Source of the DNA: Nocardia sp. CDC159
Lineage (GTDB): Bacteria; Actinomycetota; Actinomycetes; Mycobacteriales; Mycobacteriaceae
Direction: 5' to 3'
Assembly: GCF_023740735.1 (NCBI RefSeq)
Contig: NZ_JAMRXH010000008.1
Coordinates: 186,001 to 250,000 of the forward strand
Length of the DNA: 64,000 nt
Within the stretch, counting starts at the first letter, position 1; every line of letters begins with the position of its first letter. Shown in pieces: positions 57,250-64,000 of the stretch. A program made the position numbers and the translations under genes. The notes under the pieces were generated by a model. It saw only the letters and a list, made by a program, of their open reading frames with translations. It had not been told where the DNA came from and made no database searches.

Positions 57250-58050
57250 TTATTCGGAACGCAGGGTGAGAATGCGCGGCCCGTCCTCGGTGACCGCCAC
57301 GGTGTGCTCCCAGTGCGCCGCTCGGCTGCCGTCCTCGGTCACCACGGTCCAGTCGTCGTCGAGCACCCGGGTCTGTGTGGTGCCCAGGGTCAGCATCGGC
57401 TCGATCGCCAGCACCGATCCCACCACCAGCTTCGGCCCGCGCCCCGGCTCACCCTCGTTGGCCAGGAACGGGTCCATATGCATCTGCCGCCCGATCCCGT
57501 GCCCGCCGTATCCGTCGACGATGCCGTAGGCCCGCCCGTGCTCCTTCTCCACCGCGCGGGTGCCCAGTTCGATGGCGTGCGAGACGTCGGTGAGTCGATT
57601 ACCCGGCAGCATGGCCGCGATCCCGGCCTCCATCGACAGCCGGGTGGCCTCGCTCAGCAGACGGTCGGCCTCGATGATCGTCCCGACCCCGAAGGTCCAC
57701 GCCGAATCCCCGTGCCAGCCATCCAGGATCGCGCCGCAGTCGATCGACACCAGATCGCCCTCGGCGAGCACCTCGTCCTTCGACGGAATCCCATGCACCA
57801 CACGGTCGTTCACCGAGGAGCAGATCGACCCCGGGAACCCGTGATATCCCTTGAACGAGGGCACCGCACCAGCATCGCGGATGGTCTGCTCGGCGACCTC
57901 GTCCAGCTCCAGCGTCGACACACCCGGCTTGGCCGCGGCTCGCACCGCGACCAACGCCTTGCCGACGATCGCGCCCGCCGCCGCCATGGCGTCGAGCTCC
58001 CCGGCGGTGCGGAACGGCACCACCTTCTTGTTCTTCCGGCCGAAGACCAT
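57250..58050 (-). CDS. map: type I methionine aminopeptidase
   Basis: A 266-aa cytoplasmic metalloenzyme that removes initiator Met. The five metal ligands are visible in order: Asp in VSIDCG, Asp in HGDSAW, His in GGHGIGR, Glu in AIEPML and Glu in WEHTVAV. It starts 5 nt after the adk stop, within the rplO-secY-adk-map order typical of Gram-positive bacteria. Confidence 0.95.
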   Translation of the reverse strand: MVFGRKNKKVVPFRTAGELDAMAAAGAIVGKALVAVRAAAKPGVSTLELDEVAEQTIRDAGAVPSFKGYHGFPGSICSSVNDRVVHGIPSKDEVLAEGDLVSIDCGAILDGWHGDSAWTFGVGTIIEADRLLSEATRLSMEAGIAAMLPGNRLTDVSHAIELGTRAVEKEHGRAYGIVDGYGGHGIGRQMHMDPFLANEGEPGRGPKLVVGSVLAIEPMLTLGTTQTRVLDDDWTVVTEDGSRAAHWEHTVAVTEDGPRILTLRSE

Positions 58051-58055
58051 TCCCG

Positions 58056-58601
58056 TCAGTGACCCAGTGCCCGCAGGATGCGCTCGTTGACTTCCTCGAC
58101 CGCACCCACGCCGTCCACCGAGACGACCGCACCGTCGTAGTGGTCCAGCAGCGGCGCGGTCTCCTCGCGGTAGACGCGCATGCGGTTGCGGATGATGGCC
58201 TCGTTGTCGTCCTCGCGACCGCGGCCCAGCATGCGCTCGACCACGACATCCTCGGGCACCACGATGCTCACCACGCCGTCGAGCTCGCGGCCCGACTCCT
58301 TGAGCATCTTCTCCAGCGCCTCGGCCTGATCGACCGTGCGCGGGTAGCCGTCGAGCACGAAGCCGTTGGCGGCGTCGGGCTCGGCAATGCGCGACTCGAC
58401 CATGCGGTTGGTCACATCGCTCGGCACCAGGTTGCCCGCGTCGAGGTACTTCTGCGCCTCCCGGCCCAGCGGGGTCTGCTGCGAGATGTTCGCGCGGAAG
58501 AGGTTCCCGGTGGAGATGTGCGGAACACCCAGCTTGTCAGACAGCAGTTCAGCCTGCGTGCCCTTGCCGGCACCCGGCGGTCCGAGCAGTACGAGTCTCA
58601 C
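58056..58601 (-). CDS. adk: adenylate kinase
   Basis: A 181-aa enzyme interconverting ATP+AMP and 2 ADP. The P-loop GPPGAGKGTQ is at the N-terminus, then DGYPRT (AMP site) and GREDD with a short LID, the zinc-free short form usual in actinobacteria. Its ATG overlaps the secY stop by four bases (ATGA). Confidence 0.96.
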   Translation of the reverse strand: MRLVLLGPPGAGKGTQAELLSDKLGVPHISTGNLFRANISQQTPLGREAQKYLDAGNLVPSDVTNRMVESRIAEPDAANGFVLDGYPRTVDQAEALEKMLKESGRELDGVVSIVVPEDVVVERMLGRGREDDNEAIIRNRMRVYREETAPLLDHYDGAVVSVDGVGAVEEVNERILRALGH

Positions 58602-59920
58602 TTGAGGAACCCTTCGTAATTTCTGTTCATCAATTGGCTCTCGATCTGTTTGACCGTATCGAGGCCCACACTGACGACGATCAGCACCGAGGTGCCACCG
58701 AACGGCAGGAAGCCCGACCCACCGGCCGAACCCATATTCAGGAACACGTTCGGCAGCACGGCCACTACACCGAGGTAGATCGAACCGGGCAGCGTGATTC
58801 GGCTCAGCACGTACTGCAGATAGTCGGCGGTCGGCTTACCTGGACGATACCCGGGTATGAAACCACCGAACTTCTTCATCTCGTCCGCGCGCTCCTCCGG
58901 ATTGAAGGTGATCGCGACGTAGAAGTAGGTGAAGAACACGATCAGGGCGAAATAGATCGCCACATAGACCGGGTTACTCGGGTTCACCAGGTATTTCTGA
59001 ATGATCTCCTGCCACCAGCTCCCCTGGCCGCCCGAACTCGACTGGGTCAGCTGGGCGACGAGATTGGGCAGATACAGCAGCGAGGAGGCGAAGATCACGG
59101 GGATGACGCCGGCCTGGTTGACCTTCAACGGCAGATAGGTCGAGGAGCCGCCGTACATCTTGCGGCCGACCACGCGCTTGGCGTACTGCACCGGAATCCG
59201 GCGCTGACCCTGCTCCACGAAGATCACGCCGATGATGATCAGCAGCGCCGCGAAGCAGACCAGACCGAAGATCAGTCCGCCCTTGCTGTCCAGAATCTGC
59301 TTGCCCTCGGCGGGAATTCGCGCCGCGATACCGGCGAAGATCAGCAGCGACATGCCGTTGCCGACACCGCGCTCGGTGATCTGCTCGCCGAACCACATCA
59401 CCAACGCCGCACCGGCGGTCATCACCAGCACGATGATGATCATGCCGAAAACGCTTGTGTCCGCGAGGATGTCCTGCGGGCAACCGCGCATCAGCTGCTT
59501 GCGGGCGGCCAGCGCCACCAGACCGGTCGCCTGCAGAATCGCAAGCGCCACAGCCAGATAGCGCGTGTACTGCGTCATCTTGGTCTGGCCGGACTGGCCT
59601 TCCTTGCGCAACTCCTCGAAGCGCGGGATGACGACCGTGAGCAACTGAATGATGATGCTCGCGGTGATGTAGGGCATGATGCCGATCGCGAAGACCGACA
59701 GCTGTAGCAGCGCGCCACCGGAGAACAGGTTGATCAGCTGGTAGATACCCGCCGAGTCACCACCGGAGACGACATCGATACAGTGTCGGACCGCCTTGTA
59801 ATCCACACCGGGTGACGGCAGCGTCGCGCCGATCCGGTACAGCACTATCAGGCCCAGCGTGAAGAGAATCTTCCGCCGTAAGTCCGGGGTCCGGAAAGCC
59901 GATACGAAGGCGGAAAGCAC
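58598..59920 (-). CDS. secY: protein translocase subunit SecY
   Basis: A 440-aa channel protein with ten predicted membrane helices. The family motifs are visible: FSGGALLQLSVFAIGIMPYI, ITERGVGNGMSLLIFAGI and QGQRRIPVQYAKR. It forms the SecYEG pore in the plasma membrane. It lies 110 nt after rplO with a hairpin in between, and overlaps adk. Confidence 0.97.
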   Translation of the reverse strand: MLSAFVSAFRTPDLRRKILFTLGLIVLYRIGATLPSPGVDYKAVRHCIDVVSGGDSAGIYQLINLFSGGALLQLSVFAIGIMPYITASIIIQLLTVVIPRFEELRKEGQSGQTKMTQYTRYLAVALAILQATGLVALAARKQLMRGCPQDILADTSVFGMIIIVLVMTAGAALVMWFGEQITERGVGNGMSLLIFAGIAARIPAEGKQILDSKGGLIFGLVCFAALLIIIGVIFVEQGQRRIPVQYAKRVVGRKMYGGSSTYLPLKVNQAGVIPVIFASSLLYLPNLVAQLTQSSSGGQGSWWQEIIQKYLVNPSNPVYVAIYFALIVFFTYFYVAITFNPEERADEMKKFGGFIPGYRPGKPTADYLQYVLSRITLPGSIYLGVVAVLPNVFLNMGSAGGSGFLPFGGTSVLIVVSVGLDTVKQIESQLMNRNYEGFLK

Positions 59921-59979
59921 AGATCCTCCTGGCTAACGACATGGGGCGGTGGCAGACAACAATTGAACTCTAACAGCGA

Positions 59980-60007
59980 CGCCGGACGGGCTCTCACCCG
60001 TCCGGCG
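59980..60007 (-). terminator. hairpin between rplO and secY
   Basis: CGCCGGACGGG and CCCGTCCGGCG form a perfect 11-bp stem with the 6-base loop TGAGAG on the minus strand, 24 nt after the rplO stop and about 60 nt before the secY start. It could terminate part of the transcription or mark an mRNA processing site. secY may therefore have its own promoter in the remaining leader. Confidence 0.55.
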
Positions 60008-60030
60008 ACCACTGTCTTCAACCCTTACTG

Positions 60031-60477
60031 TCAGCCCAGCTCGGTGGCGGTACCACCGGCGGCGGCGATCTTCTCCTTGGCGGAACCGGAGAACTTGTCG
60101 GCGGTAACCTGAACGGCCACACCGATTTCCCCGTCGCCGAGCACCTTCACCAGCTCGTTCTTGCGGACCGCACCGGCCGCGACGAGCTCGTCCTTGCCGA
60201 CGGTGCCGCCCTGCGGGAACAGCCGGGCGATGTCACCCACATTGACGACCTGGTACTCGACGCGGAAGCGGTTGGTGAACCCCTTCAGCTTCGGCAGGCG
60301 CATGTGCAGCGGCATCTGGCCACCCTCGAAGCGGGCGGGCACGTTCTTGCGGGCCTTGGTGCCCTTGGTGCCGCGACCCGCGGTCTTACCCTTGGAGCCC
60401 TCACCGCGACCCACCCGGATCTTCTCGGTCTTCGAGCCCGGGGCCGGACGCAGGTGGTGGAGTTTAATCGGGGTCAT
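60031..60477 (-). CDS. rplO: 50S ribosomal protein L15
   Basis: A 148-aa L15 with the typical start LHHLRPAPGSK, the Gly/Lys-rich GRGEGSKGKTAGRGTKG stretch and VTADKFSGSAKEKI near the end. Its ATG overlaps the rpmD stop by four bases. Confidence 0.97.
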   Translation of the reverse strand: MTPIKLHHLRPAPGSKTEKIRVGRGEGSKGKTAGRGTKGTKARKNVPARFEGGQMPLHMRLPKLKGFTNRFRVEYQVVNVGDIARLFPQGGTVGKDELVAAGAVRKNELVKVLGDGEIGVAVQVTADKFSGSAKEKIAAAGGTATELG

Positions 60478-60686
60478 GCTGCGCCTCCTTTGGTCGCTGC
60501 GCTCCCAGCGACCTCCTCAACGGTAACGAGGTGGCGCACGACGTTGATCAGCCCGCGGTTCTGGGCGTTGTCCTCGCGGACCACGGACTTGCGGATGCCC
60601 CGCAGGCCGAGGGTGCGAAGCGACTCCCGCTGATTCTTCTTGGCGCCGATCGTGGACTTGATCTGGGTCACCTTCAGCTGTGCCAT
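60474..60686 (-). CDS. rpmD: 50S ribosomal protein L30
   Basis: A 70-aa L30, start MAQLKVTQIKSTIG at 60686, 1 nt after the rpsE stop. The family motif LGLRGIRKSVVREDN is present. The frame is open further upstream, but that part is the antisense of nothing recognisable and overlaps rpsE. Confidence 0.95.
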   Translation of the reverse strand: MAQLKVTQIKSTIGAKKNQRESLRTLGLRGIRKSVVREDNAQNRGLINVVRHLVTVEEVAGSAATKGGAA

Positions 60687-60687
60687 G

Positions 60688-61323
60688 TCAGACTCCCACT
60701 CCCGCGCGCGCACGCAGCATGCCCGCAGGAGCGACGTCCTCGATCGGCAGGCCACGGCGAGCGGCCACCTCCTCGGGACGCTGCAGCTGCTTGAGGGCGG
60801 CCACGGTCGCGTGCACGACGTTGATGGCGTTGTCGCTGCCGAGCGACTTGGCCAGGATGTCGTGGATGCCGGCGCACTCCAGCACGGCACGGGCCGCGCC
60901 ACCGGCGATCACACCGGTACCGGGCGAGGCCGGGCGCAGCATGACGACACCGGCCGCCGCCTCACCCTGAACCGGGTGGGTGATGGTGGAGCCGATCATC
61001 GGGACGCGGAAGAAGTTCTTGCGAGCCTCCTCGACGCCCTTCTGGATGGCCGCGGGAACTTCCTTGGCCTTGCCGTAGCCGACGCCGACCAGGCCGTTGC
61101 CGTCGCCCACGATCACCAGGGCGGTGAAGCTGAAGCGCCGACCACCCTTGACGACCTTGGACACGCGGTTGATCGCGACGACCCGCTCGAGCTGGTTCTT
61201 CTCGGCCTGAGTCTGCTCGCGACGATCGTCGCGGCGACCCCGCCGCTCCTGGCGACCGCCGTCGCCGCTTCCGTTCTGTCCGGCGGGTCCGTTTCCGCCG
61301 TCACGCCGCTGACGTCCCGGCAT
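60688..61323 (-). CDS. rpsE: 30S ribosomal protein S5
   Basis: A 211-aa S5 with a Gly/Arg/Gln-rich N-terminal extension common in actinobacteria. The double-stranded-RNA-binding motif (VVKGGRRFSFTALVIVGDG) and VGVGYGKAKEVPAAIQKG follow. It is next after rplR in the operon. Confidence 0.97.
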   Translation of the reverse strand: MPGRQRRDGGNGPAGQNGSGDGGRQERRGRRDDRREQTQAEKNQLERVVAINRVSKVVKGGRRFSFTALVIVGDGNGLVGVGYGKAKEVPAAIQKGVEEARKNFFRVPMIGSTITHPVQGEAAAGVVMLRPASPGTGVIAGGAARAVLECAGIHDILAKSLGSDNAINVVHATVAALKQLQRPEEVAARRGLPIEDVAPAGMLRARAGVGV

Positions 61324-61357
61324 CAGACGTTCCTTCCGTTGCGCTTGCTGTTGGTCA

Positions 61358-61765
61358 TCAGAACTTCAACCCGCCTTCCCGAGCGGCGTCCGCCAGGGCG
61401 GCGATGCGGCCGTGGTAGTCGTGACCACCGCGGTCGAACACCACGGTGTCCACGCCGGCGGCCTTCGCGCGGGCGGCGATCAGCTCGCCGACCTTCTTGC
61501 CCTTGGCGCTCTTGTCGCCCTCGAGGGCGCGCACGTCGGCCTCGATCGAGGACGCCGCGGCGATGGTCTTGCCGACCGAGTCGTCGACCAGCTGGGCGTG
61601 CAGGTGCCGCGCGGAGCGGAACACGACCAGACGCGGACGCTCGGCGGTGCCGAGGACCTTCTTGCGCAGACGGAAGTGCCGGCGCGCCTTGGAGACACGG
61701 CGCCGAGTCGACACGTCCTTGCCGAGCGGCTTGCGCGCGGCCTTCTGAGTTTCGGTTTGTGCCAT
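61358..61765 (-). CDS. rplR: 50S ribosomal protein L18
   Basis: A 135-aa L18 that binds 5S rRNA, with RPRLVVFRSARHLHAQLVDD and a GGHDYHGRIAALADAAREGG ending. It starts 3 nt after the rplF stop. Confidence 0.97.
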   Translation of the reverse strand: MAQTETQKAARKPLGKDVSTRRRVSKARRHFRLRKKVLGTAERPRLVVFRSARHLHAQLVDDSVGKTIAAASSIEADVRALEGDKSAKGKKVGELIAARAKAAGVDTVVFDRGGHDYHGRIAALADAAREGGLKF

Positions 61766-61768
61766 GGC

Positions 61769-62308
61769 TTACTTACCCGTCTTTCCGACCTTGCGGCGAA
61801 CCACTTCGCCTTCGTACCGGATGCCCTTGCCCTTGTACGGATCGGGCTTGCGCAGGCCGTGGATGACCGCGGCGATCTGGCCGACCTTCTGCTTGTCGAT
61901 GCCCGACACCGAGAACTTGGTGGGGGATTCGACCTTGAAGGTGATGCCCTCGGGGGCCTCGACCGGAACCGGGTGGCTGTAGCCCAGGGCGAACTCGAGG
62001 TTCGAGCCCTTGGCCGCGACGCGGTAACCGACGCCGAAGATTTCCATCTTCTTCTCGTAGCCCTGGGTCACGCCGGTGATCATGTTGGCGATCAGGGTCC
62101 GGGTCAGGCCGTGCAGCGAGCGGTTCTGACGCTCGTCGTTCGGACGGATGACCTCGATCTGGCCGTCCTCGCCCTTGGCGACGGTGATCGGCTCGGCCAC
62201 CACGTGCGACAGGGTGCCCTTGGAACCCTTGACCGACACGTTCTGGCCGTCGATGGTCACCTCGACGCCGGCGGGAACCGGGATCGGCTTCTTGCCGATA
62301 CGCGACAT
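61769..62308 (-). CDS. rplF: 50S ribosomal protein L6
   Basis: A 179-aa L6: start MSRIGKKPIPVPAGV, then the C-terminal PDPYKGKGIRYEGEVVRRK signature. It lies 14 nt after rpsH. Confidence 0.97.
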   Translation of the reverse strand: MSRIGKKPIPVPAGVEVTIDGQNVSVKGSKGTLSHVVAEPITVAKGEDGQIEVIRPNDERQNRSLHGLTRTLIANMITGVTQGYEKKMEIFGVGYRVAAKGSNLEFALGYSHPVPVEAPEGITFKVESPTKFSVSGIDKQKVGQIAAVIHGLRKPDPYKGKGIRYEGEVVRRKVGKTGK

Positions 62309-62322
62309 TGTTCCTACCTCCC

Positions 62323-62721
62323 TTACCAGACGTAGGCGAGGACTTCCCCGCCCACATTCTGCTGCTTGGCCTGACGGTCGGTGAGCAGGCCCTGCGACGT
62401 GGAGATGATCGCCACGCCGAGGCCACCCAGCACCTTGGGCAGGTTGGTGGATTTCGCGTACACCCGCAGGCCGGGCTTGGACACCCGGCGCACACCGGCG
62501 AGCGACCGCTCGCGGCTGGGCCCGTACTTCAGGTCGACGACCAGGGTCTTGCCGACCTGCGCGTCCTCGACGCGGTAGTCGGCGATGTAGCCCTCACGCT
62601 TCAAGATCTCGGCAATGTTCACCTTGAGCTTGGAGTGCGGCGCCTTCACCTGATCGTGGTACGCCGAGTTGGCGTTGCGCAGACGGGTCAAGAAGTCTGC
62701 AATCGGATCAGTCATGGTCAT
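62323..62721 (-). CDS. rpsH: 30S ribosomal protein S8
   Basis: A 132-aa S8, start MTMTDPIADFLTRLRNA at 62721; an in-frame extension of 12 codons is not conserved in the family. It has NAEILKREGY-type and STSQGLLTDRQAKQQNVGGE motifs, the latter binding 16S rRNA. It is the first gene of the operon here: the usual upstream genes rpsN and rplE are absent and an independent promoter candidate lies at 62893-62920. Confidence 0.96.
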   Translation of the reverse strand: MTMTDPIADFLTRLRNANSAYHDQVKAPHSKLKVNIAEILKREGYIADYRVEDAQVGKTLVVDLKYGPSRERSLAGVRRVSKPGLRVYAKSTNLPKVLGGLGVAIISTSQGLLTDRQAKQQNVGGEVLAYVW

Positions 62722-62892
62722 GGGTAGACCACTCACCTTTCTCGCCGCGGTTCCCATACAGCACCTGCGCGCTTTCGCACGCCGATGGTGGGCCTACAGC
62801 AATTCGGCTGGTCCGGACGGCTTTGGCCGCCCGGTTGAGGTCGCGTCACCGAGGGTCGTGTGCGGACACAGAGCTCCCCAGGCAACCGGTTC

Positions 62893-62920
62893 AGTGTAGA
62901 GGGGGCCGTCAGCTGGGCAA
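62893..62920 (-). promoter_or_regulatory. candidate promoter of the rpsH operon
   Basis: On the minus strand TTGCCC (62920-62915), a 16-bp spacer and TACACT (62898-62893) resemble a housekeeping promoter. It would give a leader of about 165 nt before rpsH. This fits the absence of rplE/rpsN directly upstream. Confidence 0.45.
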
Positions 62921-62948
62921 AATCCGGGGGGCATGGGGTTGGCCACAG

Positions 62949-63130
62949 TCACTCGGCCCGATGGGCGCGGTCGAGACCGTCGAGGATCAACCCGAGGCCG
63001 TAGTCGAATTCGTCGGCATAGGAGTAGCCCGGCCGGAGGGCGTGCTCGGTCACCATCTCGCGCAGATACGGTAACCCTTCGCGAGGCAGGTTCTCGACGA
63101 TGCCCAGAGGTGCCGATTCTGGACGACACG
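62949..63130 (-). pseudogene. TetR-family regulator C-terminal remnant
   Basis: The minus-strand frame ending in TGA at 62951-62949 reads LPYLREMVTEHALRPGYSYA followed by DEFDYGLGLILDGLDRAHRAE. This closely resembles the end of the tetracyclin-repressor-like C-terminal domain of TetR regulators. Upstream of about 63107 the frame becomes unrelated sequence with no start and no helix-turn-helix, so only the last 50 or so residues survive. The rest of 62722-63412 holds the rpsH promoter and leader, and no other gene I can support. Confidence 0.6.
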
Positions 63131-63412
63131 GAGCGACTCCGCTCGTTCGCGCATCGCGGCACGTATGGAGCGAGCATGTGGGCGATCCGATCCCGGCGTC
63201 GAATCGGACGCGGCGGGTGGATTATGCGTTGTCCATAGTGGAGGCGCTGCACAACGATGCGCTGGTACACAAGGCCCGGCCATCGTTGGCTGCCTAACGA
63301 CCTCGGCCCTGGGTCCTGCAATGGGAGTGAAACCGACGGATGACCCTTCGGCCTGACGGAGTCCGGTTTGCAATCGAGCGTCGTCGCCCCGAGCCCGGAC
63401 TACGATGACAGC

Positions 63413-64000
63413 ATGTCGAGTCCAGCTATGGAGCGACCCGACCTCCCAGAACACATGACCTGGGAAGAGCTCGAAAATTTGCCTGAAGAGATCGCCGGGC
63501 AGATCGAGCTGTGGAACGGGCGGGTCGTCTGGGTCCGCCGTGGACCGGCCGAGCATCAGGAATTCACCAACCTGATGTGGAGCGGGCTGCGGAGATGCGC
63601 CCGCGACGAGATGGCGCGCCAACCGGAGCAATGCTGGCGCGTTCATACGGAAACGAATGTCTTTCTTGCCCAATCGGGAAAGAACGACTTCGTGACGCCG
63701 GATTTCCTGATCCACCGCTGCCTTCCGCAGCCATACCAGGACGTTCGCGCGGACGACGTCCTCCTGGTCGGTGAAGTGCTGTCACCAACGAACACCCAAA
63801 CCGACATCGACGACAAGAAAGCGCGTTACGCCGCGGTAGGTATCCCCTGGTACTGGGAAGTGACTTTGGAACGCACGAGAAGCGCGATCGCCATGGTTCG
63901 CGCCTACGCGCTGGAGACCGACCACGGCAAGCTTCCACCCGGCGTACATCCCCTCTACCCCGCTAACTACCTACTGACCGGCAAGTGGACCCCGAAGGAC
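63413..64000 (+). CDS. Uma2-family endonuclease-like protein (3' end outside window)
   Basis: At least 196 codons from ATG 63413, open to the right edge. It matches the Uma2/DUF820 family with a PD-(D/E)xK restriction-endonuclease fold: MTWEELENLPE start, ELWNGRVV, the acidic TPDFLIH, GEVLSPTNTQTD and the KKARYAAVGIPWYWEV signature. Such genes are abundant in actinobacteria and their cellular role is unclear. Codon use is slightly less GC-biased than in the ribosomal block. Confidence 0.85.
   Translation, partial: MSSPAMERPDLPEHMTWEELENLPEEIAGQIELWNGRVVWVRRGPAEHQEFTNLMWSGLRRCARDEMARQPEQCWRVHTETNVFLAQSGKNDFVTPDFLIHRCLPQPYQDVRADDVLLVGEVLSPTNTQTDIDDKKARYAAVGIPWYWEVTLERTRSAIAMVRAYALETDHGKLPPGVHPLYPANYLLTGKWTPKD

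Noticed and set aside
63100..63297. Plus-strand 65-codon frame ending in ALVHKARPSLAA
   Set aside because: No recognised family, no clear ribosome binding site, overlaps the TetR remnant; not supported as a gene.

Overview
The window looks like chromosomal DNA from a Nocardia-type actinobacterium (order Mycobacteriales). The support is very high GC with strong third-position bias, a PknG kinase with an N-terminal rubredoxin-like zinc site, an AnsP-type asparagine permease, a spc-type ribosomal operon followed by secY-adk-map, and many type VII (ESX) secretion-associated families (WXG100, EspG, EspL/YbaB-like, and proteins with a CpnT-like N-terminal domain). No tRNA, rRNA, insertion sequence or CRISPR array was seen.

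Layout. (1) 1-33167, minus strand: a long gene train. In transcription order it reads YbaB/EspL-like protein, 1920-aa CpnT-N-domain protein with PDG-type beta repeats, EspB/PPE-like secreted protein, EspG-like chaperone, two WXG100 proteins, a second YbaB/EspL-like protein, and a gigantic toxin-like protein. The last occupies 22313 to the left edge, at least 7437 codons with no stop, so its C-terminus lies outside. (2) 33365-46109, plus strand, divergent from the first train: a third YbaB/EspL-like protein, a 3825-aa multi-domain toxin (three alpha/beta hydrolase-like domains, two papain-fold deamidase-like domains, one OTU-like domain, two ADP-ribosyltransferase domains, a C-terminal non-specific nuclease), a small putative immunity protein and a WXG100 protein. 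(3) 46181-52005: ordinary genes (MerR regulator, ansP, pknG, dtd, a small zinc-ribbon protein). (4) 52077-57078, minus strand: a third ESX-effector group (EspB-like, EspG, short CpnT-N-domain protein, WXG100). (5) 57250-62721, minus strand: the ribosomal/secretion block rpsH-rplF-rplR-rpsE-rpmD-rplO-secY-adk-map, with its own candidate promoter. (6) 62949-64000: a TetR C-terminal remnant and the start of a Uma2-family nuclease gene, where rpsN/rplE would usually be expected.

How the parts may work together (inference): WXG100 partners and EspG chaperones would bring the EspB-like and CpnT-N-domain proteins to an ESX secretion machine encoded elsewhere, because no EccB/C/D/E or mycosin gene is present here. 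The two giant proteins look like effectors that carry several enzymatic domains on one chain. A YbaB/EspL-like gene lies directly upstream of three of the four CpnT-N-domain genes, which suggests a dedicated partnership.

All family assignments come from reading motifs in translated sequence without database searches. Weak homologies (kinase-like, OTU-like, PDG repeats) are marked as such.
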